Below, one piece after another: positions 39,526 through 49,595 of a stretch of DNA of 64,000 nt. Both the position numbers and the translations under genes were made by a program. The stretch is from Cristatella mucedo (Eukaryota; Bryozoa; Phylactolaemata; Cristatellidae): positions 188,001 to 252,000 of the forward strand of contig WPIO01000069.1 of assembly GCA_009760855.2 (NCBI GenBank), written 5' to 3'. The number at the start of each line of letters is the position of its first letter. Position 1 is the first letter of the stretch. Below the pieces are notes generated by a model that saw only the letters and a program-made list of their open reading frames with translations, did no database searches and was not told where the DNA came from.

Positions 39526-42500
39526 GTTTCAATTCCAACTAAATCTTGATTAAACAATCTTCTATCTTTAAACCTTGCACTCATTACTCTTTTATCTGAA
39601 ACTGCAGTATCCTGATCATATTTTAGATAAAAAAATTCAATGTTTACTGGTTCTCTAACATTTTCCATTGTCTTTCCAAAGAATGCATCGTTTTTAAAGT
39701 TTATAATATTATTTTTTAAACTCATCTTTTGCTTCTTTTCTCCTAGAAATGCTATTAAGTATGTCAACCATCTACTTTGTGTGAAACTCATTACTCTATG
39801 TATATTTGTTAATACATATCCTCTTTCAATCGCAAGTTGTAGATTTTGATAATGGATAACATGTTTAACTTTTGGTTCTAGATCAACAATTAGTTTTTCC
39901 ACTTTTGTTTCGCATTCATCTAATTTCTTCTTATCATCCCTAAATAACGTTTTTTTTATGTTCAGAGTCTTCTTCAACACCTACTTTTCTCCTAATTGGT
40001 AGAATAGGATAATCAGAGTGTCGTGTAATTCTTCTGAGCAGTGCATATCTACTTCAAAAGCATAACCTGTTTCTGCATCCTCTTTTAATGATAATATCTT
40101 CTTAGTTGTAATCTTCTTTATTTGTTTACTATCTAAAAACTTGAAATTAGAAATTGGAAGTGGTTGTGTCATTGCTGTAGCATATAATGAATTTGCATCA
40201 ACATAAAGTAACTAACTCTTTTCTTTAGTGCTATCATAATTAGAAGCCATCTCATTGTTTGCTTTGACATATCTACATGATGCTTGCGTTATTCCTCCTC
40301 TTATTGCACTTTCAAAAAAGTCAAAATGTTCAAAGTGTGTTAATGAATCTAATTTAACCTTTGAGAATCTCAAACCTGCAGACTAAGTTGAACCTTGTGC
40401 TGCAAGGAAGTTGGCAGGATCTAAACCATCAATGTTCTTTGATAAATGTCTAAAATGTTGAAATACATCTGCAAGTAGAAGGACATCCATAGTTAGATAA
40501 ATATCACTGTACTTTCCCAATGTATCTTCAGTGCTTGGATCTATTTTTTTTATCAATGCCCAAACTTTCTTAACACGATCATAATCTTTTTCATCTATGT
40601 TTGTATCATTTAATGTGCTATAAAATCTTTTAATTGGGGGTAGTGACTTTTCATCTAGTCTTGAAAATGAGTCTATATACTCATAAGGCAATATACCTTT
40701 TTTTAATAGATTGAATTCATTATCATCCAACATTGAAAAGTATTTTCTTGTTTGTTCTAATGGTTTTCCTGATTTAACAACGTTATTTACAAGATCTGCT
40801 AGACCTTTTTGCAACATTTGTAAAGAGTCTTTAAAGCAAGTGAACCAATTTCAATGTTTATATATTTCTCCATGTTATTAGCAATGACTTTTTTATCTAG
40901 TTTTAAATCTTGAAACTCTTGTACTAATAAATGTGAATCGTAACCTTTTAAGTTGTGAGTAAAAACAGGAAGGTTAAACTTCTTATGATTAATGCTGAGA
41001 TTTAAGTTACAAGCATTATGTGCAGCACCCCTATACTTTCCTGTTAAATGACAATGATCTAAAACTTTATCTCCATCTAAACCTAAATGTTCTTTGTTTA
41101 CCTTCATAATCAATAATAGTATAAGCAGATGAAAAAGGAATATGCTTTTGAAAAGTGCCTTGTGGAGTAGTAGGATCTTATTTATCTGTTTTTCTAACGC
41201 TTGTAAGTAAACATTCAAAGTATGCATAAGCAACATAAGGACACCATAACGTTTTAGCATAATCTCTAAAATAACATGTATCTCCTTTTTTACTATCTGC
41301 ACTTGGCATTCTTATTCTAGACTTACATCATTTCCACGTTTGCAAGCATCAGTATGTGATTCTAGTTTATCTTTAGAGTAGAATCTACACAAACATCTTA
41401 TACAAGTAATCTGTGTTCCATATCCTTTGCTACTTCTACGCAAACGATTGAACTTTTTAATAATTACATAATGAAAGTTGCTTTTATTTGGAGTGCTATA
41501 CAAAAGAGGATCTAAATGTCTCTCTTTCTCTTCATTAACTACTATAAGTGGAGTTTGAATTTTATTATCATATTCGTAAAAATTAATAGTTATGCTAAAT
41601 AATTCAGCTGAATGAGGTATATTAGCAACATTTAATACGTTTGAAGGATAATTTTCCTTAACATGAAACAAATCTTCTATTCTCTTTAGATACTGTGAAT
41701 ATTTCTCATGTAATATTTCTTTTAAATCAGCAATAGATTCTGGATGATTATCTCTCCAGTGAAGAAACCTTAACATACACCATAAAGCACAAAGATTATC
41801 TGATTCATTCTTTATATTAATTGTTGATCTCTTCTTTTCTAATCCTTCTGGCATTGGTTTAATTACCCCCAAATTTGTGTCGAAAATATGAAAACTTTGC
41901 ATAAATAGCATTAACTCCAACTATAATCCAATTAGAACCTCTTTCTAACCATTCCTCTACTTTCTTTGGAAAAGCTGCAAATTGTGTTCTAATTATTCTA
42001 TCAATATCTGACGCTCTATTTATTTTTGAATTAGTTATTCCTGCAAATGGTTGGATAAGCATCACTTTCTGAAGCTAAAATAGGTGAAATAACAAGCGTC
42101 ATTTTTAAGTTACTCTTGTTTTTAAGTAATTCTTTAATAACTAATTTAAGTTCTGCTTCAATTTTATCATATACTACGTCAAAATCAATTACGTTCTTAT
42201 CTAGTCCAATATATTCATAATCTAAGAATTTACCATCAGAAGATTTTCCTAAAAACCAACCTGTTTCCTGTATCTTCATTAGCCTCCTGGACTCTTTATC
42301 GAAAGACCATCTACTTTTAGGCTTAGTGGTTTTCTTAGCGATAGGATTATCTTGTTTTATAGCTGTTTGTGAACGTAGAGTTGCAATCAATGCATCTACA
42401 CTGTCTTTTGAGAAAGGATATTTTGGAAGAAGACCTGTACGTTTTCTTACCTCTTCTCTAATACGTTTTGCATGATCGCTAAATTGTTCACCCTCCCGTC

Positions 42501-42622
42501 GCATAAAATTATCAATGTTTTGAGAAATGTATGTAAAGATATAAACAATGTATTCAATTAAATAATTAATTAATTGCGATTATTTTTACTCTTATATAGT
42601 CACATCAACCTAAACAACTCTT

Positions 42623-42800
42623 AGTAGATATAAAATGAAGGGTATGGAGAATAGGGTCTCGATCGTTGACGGTAGCCATTAAATAAATCGGACGAAGATA
42701 ATAATCGAACGAAGTGAGATTATTATATGAGAACGATTTATTTAATTGATGACGTCATCGATCGAGCCCTAGGCTACATGCCATTCATTTTATATCTACT
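42623..42800. mobile_element. MITE-like inverted-repeat unit, copy 3, abutting viral element B
   Basis: Ends AGTAGATATAAAATGAAG (42,623) and TTCATTTTATATCTACT (42,800). The internal TAAATAAATCGGACGA and TTGATGACGTCATCGA match copy 2. The extended side (ATATAGTCACATCAACCTAA, 42,595-42,622) borders the 5' flank of PolB exactly as in element A. The other side abuts RLE sequence. Confidence 0.75.
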
Positions 42801-43122
42801 GCCCGGGCTAAAGTGGACAAATATGCAGGCATCGCCAGCGCCCTGCTCTCTGGTGGCCACCGGTCGACGGTGGTTAGGCCGATCGTGATTGGCACACTCG
42901 GCAGCTGGTTCCTGGGAAATGAGGACTGCCTTGCTGACCTCGGCATTCCGCGGAGCGTTACGTGCAGTGCTTCGGCTGCTCTGCGTGTCGGATGCAATTA
43001 CCGGATCCGAGATCGTGTGGACCCTGTTCCTAAGTCGCATCCGCGGCTCCGGCTGGTCAGGGTACCACGGAGTAACCTTTAAATAATCAAGGTTCTTGAT
43101 AAATCTTTCAACCTGGCACAGG
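42801..43122 (+). mobile_element. RLE-type element 3' fragment (copy 3)
   Basis: Matches 24,265-24,602 (AAAGTGGACAAATATGCAGG onward, GGCACACTCGGCAGCTGGTT, then CTTTCAACCTGGCACAGG). It is joined at 42,800 to the MITE-like unit and at 43,122 to an L2 piece. Frame broken. Confidence 0.75.
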
Positions 43123-43958
43123 TTCTCTGTCTAGGCGCTTTACATTTGCTGCAAAGGAAAGGTCGACTGAATGGTGAGTAATATCATGCTTAATAATCAT
43201 GAATAAAATGGTTAGGGTTAACCTGCATAGGGTCAGCATACAAATGTGGTTAGGGGACGGATTGCACAGTGTCAGCACGCATAAGCACATGAAGGACGAA
43301 TCACAGGTACCCCACTAAATGCTTAAGTCCTTTCTAAATGTGGTCAAGTCAGGGCATGTTGTGACGCCAGTCGGGAGTCAGTTCCAGGCTTTGGGAGCAT
43401 ACGAACTAAATGCGCAATTTCCAAAGGATTTGAGGTTTGTATGAAGTAGTGGTAAACTGTTGGATTCCGAAAAGCAGGTGGTACGAAGCTTGGCCTGGTG
43501 AGGGTGTAGATCTGAGAGATAAGCTGGAGCCAACGAATGAATATGACCTACAAGTGAGCTAAAAAACTTTGAAGTCGGCCCTGGTAGATAGTGCTGGTCG
43601 GCGAGAAGTGGTCTGATGTGGCAACTGCAAAGCTCAGGAAAGGCAAACCTAGCTGCAGAGTTTTGCGCAAGCTGTAATCGCCTGATTGCACATGCCGGTA
43701 CGCGAGCAACCATCGAGTTACAGAAGTCAAGTCGGGATGGCACAAATGCGTGAACCGAGTTAGACGTGGTGTCCTTATCAAAACAAGCCCGAATTTGAGC
43801 ACTGTTATGTTACTAGACGTAGGCAGATTTGACTGTGGAGCTGATGTGGTCGTCTAACGAGAGATCACTTCGGACCATGACACCTAGCTTTCGAGCTGAT
43901 TCAACAGGAGATGTGCTGGTAGAGCCAATTATAAGCGTTAGCTTTTCTCATCGTCATC
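43123..43958 (-). mobile_element. L2 element fragment
   Basis: Minus-strand SRLDFCNSMVARVPACAIRR and the downstream AYLSDLHPHQAK match the family. The terminal tail and half of the 3' stem-loop are missing at 43,123 (TTCTCTGTCTAGGCGC is retained), where RLE sequence begins. More diverged than the copies at 36-39 kb. Confidence 0.8.
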
Positions 43959-45266
43959 TGATGTAAGAGTTTCAGATGCCAGGGCTATGGTCATGCTTCG
44001 TTGCCATGCCCCGGATCAGGCACTTACCAGCAGCTAGCTGCCCACTTCCCGGGCTGCAGGTTCTCTAGCGACCGTCACGTGGTAGTCAAGGTCGGTAATG
44101 TCGATGTGGACTAAACTGAGGACACCATCTCCTGGTCCCTACACTGATTTAGCCAGGTGTTCCATAGAGCACCTTCGTGCCTCTACGGCACATATCCCAC
44201 TGACCGTAGGGAGTACGAAATGGTGATAGACCATCTCATACCCCCAGTACTATCCATCGATGGCACCGCCTGCCGTGTGCACCACCCGAGGCAATCCCCG
44301 GCCTGCACCAACTGTGTTGCTCAACCAACCGTGAGTACGCCAGATGCCCAGCCCACCTGGTGGTGCAAGGCTCTGGGCCACATCAGCTCGGCCTGCCCTG
44401 TCCCCAGCGCTGCGTGAGGTGCTGTCTGTCGGGGCACTTTGCCCGCGACAGGCACCGCCTCGGCCTTGGCCGCTCAGCCCAACACCGGCTAACCCCTGGC
44501 TGGCTTCCCTCTGCCTGCCTCTGCAACAAGCCGCCGTACCCTCTGGTCAAGGCCCGGCTTTACCCAAACCTCTCCCGAGGGCGTCCCCACAGCCGGCTGC
44601 TGCTCCCTGCTCTGAATTTCTGTTGAGCCTGATGTAGAATACAACTCCCTATTCTCTGCAGGCTTGTCAAGCAGGGCCAGGCCGACTCGACGATGGTGCC
44701 AGCATTTCGGCCAGTGCTCTCTCCCTTCCCCGGCTCCTGGCCTGGCTGACAGTGCTCTGCTGTTTAGCCAGCTAGAGGAGCCTGCTACAGGGCCCGACTT
44801 CTCGCCTAATTATCCCCGTAGCAGGACCCTCGACTCCCGGGCCAAGCTGCCCTTCCCTCTGCACTGGCCTCCAAAGGCCACCCCTGCATCAACCACTTAC
44901 CCCTGCTCCCCCGAACTGTTCCTGCCACCTCCTCCGACTGACACGCAGGCTCCCAAGCGCCTAGCGAAAAGCCTAGCCACTAAGAAGCTGGCGGCCGCGA
45001 AACTCACAGCGGCTGCATCGAGGTCAGGTAGGAGTGGAAAAGGACCTAATTATAACTCAACCTCCTAGCTCCGCCCGGGTGAGGCCTTCCACCACCCTCC
45101 AAACCTCTTCCGCTACGACTACTGGCGCCTCTCCTCAGTCCTATGCCCCCTCTGTCCCCGGGTCTTCTCCACAATCCCCCTCTTAGCTCCCACCTATCTC
45201 GCATCTACAACTCGACCCTCCAGATCTGCTGCCCTTGCATATGCTCGTCCGCCTCTGCTCTCACCA

Positions 45267-46421
45267 TGTGGAGTCCCTCAAGGGTCTGTACTCGGTCCCT
45301 TGCTGTTCTCCATTTATACGCAACCTCTGGGAAAAGTGATTAAGGCCCATGAAATAGGATATCACTTCTGTGCTGACGATACTCAGTTGTATTTGTCATT
45401 TAAACCGTTGGAATATGCTGCAGCAACTGAGAACCTGAATGCTTGCCTTGCCGATATTCGATCCTGGATGTCGGAAAACTTCCTGAAATTAAATGACAAT
45501 AAAACCGAACTGCTTCTCATAGGACACCCTAAGCGTGTGGCTGGATTAAAAGGCTTTGCCGTTCTAATAGGTGATGCTATTGTGCGACCTTCACCACGTG
45601 CTCATAATCTAGGTGTCGTGTTCGACAGCTGCCTCAATTTCAAAAGCTTCATTCAGAAGACTGCCTCTACAGCTAGCCATCACATCCGATCCCTATCCAA
45701 GATTAGAAGCTGTCTCCCACAGTGGCTTGTACAAAATTTAACTAGCTCTTTAGTTCTGTCTCGGCTTGATTATTGTAATTTCCTTTTGGCTGGGCTACCA
45801 TTGAAAGCTATTATGTCACTACAGCGGACTATGAATATGACTTCCAGGCTGGTCTTCAAGTCCCAGTGGTTTGAGCACGTGTCACCTTTACTGAAAGAGC
45901 TAGGATGGTTGCCGGTTGAGCAAAGGATACAGAGCAAAGTTCTTACGCTGACCCACAAGGCCCGCCACGGCTTGGCTCCTTCGTACCTAGCTGAACTGCT
46001 GCATCAGTTTCAGCCTGTTCGCGCCCTCAGGTTCTGTGTGGACCATAAATTAGCTGTCCCGTTCCTCCGCTTAAAGACAGTTGGCGACAGAAGCTATAGC
46101 TCTGCAGGTCCTAGGCTGTGGAACTCGCTTCCACAATTCTTACGCAACGACATCTACTCTCCAACTGCCGACTATGGCACATCTTTTTCAGCGGTCCTGA
46201 ACTGCTACTTCTATGCTACTCACTACCTCAACTGATCTCCTAACACTGCTATGCTTCCCACTTTCTCTTTGTTGCGTGAGACGAAGTCTGTTGGCTACCG
46301 AATGCGTACCGAAAGCCACTTAGGCTGTGAGTGCGCTATACAAAACTCTCCTGCGTAACACCCACATGGTCTTTATGACTTTGTGGAGTTACTGAAGGAG
46401 ATACATTACATTACATTACAC
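45267..46421 (+). mobile_element. CR1/L2-like retrotransposon family 2, 5'-truncated
   Basis: A 311-codon open frame (45,300-46,235) with [20 protein letters not shown] (motif C as CADD), [20 protein letters not shown] and [20 protein letters not shown], the RT palm-to-thumb region of CR1/L2-clade elements. The 3' UTR ends in three ACATT repeats (about 46,400-46,420). The intact frame and distinct tail mark a younger insertion and a family separate from the ATT-tailed L2. Confidence 0.85.
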
Positions 46422-47305
46422 CTCCGGAACACGCACGGCACCTCCTTAATTGAGGCCCAACCCACCTTCCCCTCGACCTTGCCTTCTCCACCTTCACTCT
46501 CAGAGATCCCAAACCGCACCTCTAGAGAGCGCCCGCGTGCCCCCTCATGACCCCTGTCCATCTCTTCCCTGCCCTACCCCTCTCCCCTCAACCCCCTTCC
46601 ACCGACTACGCCGGACATGCCGACGGTAGCCTCACCCACCCCTGCCTGTCGCCTCTCCGGGACCGACGTCACCACTGCAAGTAGCGCACAGAGCCTCGCC
46701 GCTAAATCTGACCAACCCGACACAACCCGCTCTGTCGCCGCCCTTGTCGACCTCACCTGCCGCATCTCTGCCTAGACGTCGGCGCAGAAGCCATCAGGAT
46801 GCCTCGCAGCCTACCAACACATCACAGCGGGAGTTCGTCATGCCTTGAACTTCAACCCTAGAGGCCGGCATTGCAGCCAACGGGTGGACAGGCTTAGCAG
46901 ACGACGTCCTGCACGCCGGCTACGAGTGGTTGGCCCTGGCCCGGTTCCTCACCTGAGAGTGGAGTGGCGCCCGCACGGCCCTACTCTCGACCTCGGATGG
47001 ACGGCGAGTTCCTCGGTCCCCCAGTTCTGATATTTGCAGAGCGCTTCGAACATGCAGAGGCTATACAGAACCAACAGGGCCAGAGCTGTCTGCAAAGTTC
47101 TCCTGCCGGTGTCTTGTGCCTACTCGGGGGTTGCGGAAGCGTGTTGGGCCCACTGGCAGGCCGAATTGACGGCCAGGCCAGGGTTCTCCGCACGCATCGG
47201 CAGGCTCCTCGCCTCAACACTGTCTCCTGTGCAACGTGCGCCCTCAAACATCATGGCGCAGCCAACTGCCGAAGAGGTCACCACCCACCTTCGCCGGGAC
47301 AACAA

Positions 47306-47489
47306 ATAGACGAATAATAAATCCAAGCTGATTAAACAGCCTCTTTTTGTATAGCGACAGAAAATCCTTTTATGGCTATCACCACAGCTTGCAGTGGCAA
47401 TAAAGGATCACCCACCGCAGGAACCGAACCCGCGACCTTGGGACAGAGGTCGTGAAAGCAACCGCCTTACCTAGTGTGCCATCAAGGTT
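47306..47489 (-). mobile_element. tRNA-derived SINE, copy 2 (reversed)
   Basis: Reverse complement carries CACACTAGGTAAGGCGG (A-box region) and GGTTCGGTTCC (B box), and the same body as the copy at 14,870. CAACAA on both sides (47,300-47,305; 47,490-47,495) is a probable target duplication within RLE sequence. Confidence 0.85.
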
Positions 47490-48374
47490 CAACAACACCG
47501 CTCCCGGGGCCAACCGCCTGGAAAAACGCCAGCTGCGCCTCGTCGACCCTAGAGGCAAGCTCGTCACGACAATGCTCAACGGCTGCTTACACTTCGGCGA
47601 CGTCCCGGCTGCCCGGAAATCGGGGTTCACCATCCTCATCCACACAAAGGGTGACCCGAGCCAGCCGGGAAACTTCAGGCCGATCATGCAGCTCCCAACG
47701 CTCTACAAGCTGCTGTCAGACTCCTCATTATTCCGACGCTCCCCTCCGACCGACGCATAGGCTCCCAAGTGCTTATCGAAAAGCTTGGCTGCGAAGAAGC
47801 TGGCAGCCATAAGTTTCGTGGTCCTAGAAATAGGGTCAGCCCGGCATCGCTCAGGGCGCAGGCATGTAAGAGCTTGATCGGCCTATGAGCTCATGTCGAC
47901 CTGACTGGTTAAGTGGGGACAGTGGCCGTCGCGGACCTCGTGGTGCTGGAACGCACCATCGTTCCGCGTTTCATGGCGTCCAAGATCCACGAGTTTGCTC
48001 GTCGGCCTGACGGCAGGGTCTGAGCCGAACGGCCTCAACAAAGCAGGGTCAGCCTCTGCTCGTCGACGGATCCGTTTGCGAACCACAGCCACTTCATATT
48101 CACCGGTCTCGGCCTGTCGTTCCGGGCGCGGCTCTTTGCCTTCCGCGCCCACCTGGACGTGCTTCCAGTCCGTTCGGCGATCTCAAGCTATCTTTTAAGT
48201 GCGAAACCCAGCTGCCTGGTGTGCGGCTACTCGCAACAGTCAGCATGCCGCGTGCTGAGCCACTGAAGGTGTATGTTACATGCCGCCACTACTCGCCATG
48301 ACACCGACCTAGCAGCCTGATTGCCGCTCTACCTGAGCGCCTGAGAGACTTTGTGTCCGCCGGGCAATGCCACC

Positions 48375-48787
48375 TGTAGTTCGTATGTATGTATCGTATG
48401 CAGGCTCCTCTGATAAGCTACTGGTGAGCTGTTAGAAGCACCACCGAGAGGGGCCGGTGCACAGCTGTGGTCCGCCTGTGATGTGGTATGGACGCAGGCC
48501 GGTAACCAGCTGGTGGCCAGATGGTGGATTCACCATCAGGGTCGGCCAGTGCACTGCTGTGGTCCGTCTTTGATGTGGCATGGACCAGCTGGTGGCCAGA
48601 TGGTGGATTCACCATCAGGGTCGGCCGGTGCACAGTTGCGGTCGATGAGTCATCGGAGTCGACCAGTGGAGGGCAGTTGTGTGAGGGCAGGGGCTGAGGG
48701 AAGCCGTGCGCTCTTGGGCTCCGTGTGCTGGTAATAAACTGTCAGTGTTGGGCATCGGCTGGCTCTCTGCTGTGCAACCAAACTACA
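48375..48787 (+). repeat. 5' LTR
   Basis: 413 bp, TG...CA ends. It holds two imperfect direct repeats in U3 (starting at GTGCAC, 48,457 and 48,549; units 92 and 79 bp) containing CCAGCTGGTGGCCAGATGG, and a poly(A) signal AATAAA at 48,733-48,738. Confidence 0.92.
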
Positions 48788-48828
48788 AGCTATTTCTCTG
48801 CGGGAGCGACTGTGTGGTCCGTATAAAG

Positions 48829-49560
48829 ATGAGTCTGAAAGTACAACTGATGGAAGGAAAAATTTCGCAATTTGACGGCAGCGGAGACTTCGCTGAATGG
48901 ATAAATCGGTTCGAAAGATTGGCCAAGATGCAAGGGGTTGATGAATTGCAAAATTTCATGCCGCTATTCCTTACACGTGTGGCATACGCTGTATACGATG
49001 GCGTCCCCGAGGCAGCTAAGGAAGACTACGCCACAGTAAGAAAAGCGCTGCTGGCAGCATTCTCGCCGAATCGCTTCGATGCCTACGAGGAATTCGCCTC
49101 GCGTCGCCTTGCTGAAGGTGAAAATGTGGATGGCATTTGGGCGGACTTGAATCGATTGGCTAGGCTGGTGGCCGGTGATTTTGTCAAATGCGCCTTTGTT
49201 GCTGGGCTGCCGGAGGCCGCAAAGAGGCACCTCCAAGCCTCATGCAACCTCGCGGAAATGCCTGCGGATGTTCTTGTCGAGAAGGCTCGGGTCATAGTGA
49301 AGGCAAGCGTCAGCATTCCGAAGGCGGCAGAAAGTTGCTTCGCATCCGGTTCTCGTTCGGGATGGCCTCCCCAGGCACCGAATAACAGAGATGTTGTGTG
49401 TTTCCAATGCAAGGCGATCGCGCACTTACGCCGTGATTGTCCTTCTAAAGCGGCGCGCCGTGGTCGCGGGAGGCACTGTTACGTCTGTGGGAGCATTCAA
49501 CATCTCGCTGCTAACTGCTCGGATCGGGCCGTCGTACCAAACTGGCCAAAAAACGAGTAG
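48829..49560 (+). CDS. gag: LTR retrotransposon Gag
   Basis: Chosen start MSLKVQLMEGKISQFDGSGD at 48,829, 42 bp after the LTR (a longer open frame extends into the LTR). The capsid-like part has FAEWINRFERLAKMQGVDEL and FSPNRFDAYEEFASRRLAEG, typical of gypsy-type Gag. Two zinc knuckles follow: CFQCKAIAHLRRDC and CYVCGSIQHLAANC, both CX2CX4HX4C. The frame ends NWPKNE at TAG 49,558-49,560, next to a slippery site that gives access to Pol. Intact. Confidence 0.88.
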   Translation: MSLKVQLMEGKISQFDGSGDFAEWINRFERLAKMQGVDELQNFMPLFLTRVAYAVYDGVPEAAKEDYATVRKALLAAFSPNRFDAYEEFASRRLAEGENVDGIWADLNRLARLVAGDFVKCAFVAGLPEAAKRHLQASCNLAEMPADVLVEKARVIVKASVSIPKAAESCFASGSRSGWPPQAPNNRDVVCFQCKAIAHLRRDCPSKAARRGRGRHCYVCGSIQHLAANCSDRAVVPNWPKNE

Positions 49561-49595
49561 GGGAGAGCACGCATTACTGTGCCGGTGCTTTTCCC
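49548..49595 (+). promoter_or_regulatory. Programmed -1 frameshift signal (Gag to Pol)
   Basis: Heptamer A AAA AAC at 49,548-49,554, read in the Gag frame as CCA AAA AAC, is a canonical slippery site. After a 6-nt spacer (GAGTAG) comes a stem: GGGAGAGCAC (49,561-49,570) pairs with GTGCTTTTCCC (49,585-49,595) with one bulged U and one G-U pair. Slipping back one base enters the frame that runs without a stop into Pol. Confidence 0.75.

Larger units (their letters stand above)
35105..42504 (-). pseudogene. Protein-primed family B DNA polymerase, element B, interrupted by L2 copies
   Basis: N-terminus near 42,504 (RKRTGLLPKYPFSKDSVDAL), GWFLGKSSDGKFLDYEYIG, GSNWIIVGVNAIYAKF (about 41,910), NESDNLCALWCMLRFLHW (about 41,780), zinc finger CIRCLCRFYSKDKLESHTDA (about 41,360), DHCHLTGKYRGAAHN (41,020), FTHNLKGYDSHLL (40,930), exonuclease III-like YLTMDVLLLADVF (40,490), AFFGKTMENVREPV (39,670), and motif C YTDTDS, present three times (36.58, 37.49 and 38.41 kb) because of tandem duplication with L2. 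The C-terminal part resumes at 35,790 with FLRPKLYSMQIAIR and ends near 35,105. Several stops and shifts are present. Confidence 0.88.
24682..42590. mobile_element. Endogenous Polinton/adintovirus-like element B
   Basis: An AT-rich island with a viral gene set: packaging ATPase, small zinc protein, adenovirus-type protease, two paralogous structural-type genes, HNH-AP2 endonuclease, membrane-type protein, fibre-like cluster, several small conserved genes, and a protein-primed PolB. PolB plus ATPase plus protease is the hallmark set of Polinton-like viruses. No major capsid, penton or retroviral-type integrase gene was recognised; the left end stops 30 bp beyond the ATPase stop against an RLE tail, so such genes may have been lost. 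L2 insertions add about 3.4 kb. Most genes are broken. Confidence 0.85.

Noticed and set aside
6556-42590. Alternative genetic code to explain in-frame TAA/TAG in viral genes
   Set aside because: Stops replace different expected residues (Lys, Trp, Ser, His or Cys positions) and occur with frameshifts, so decay explains them better than reassignment.
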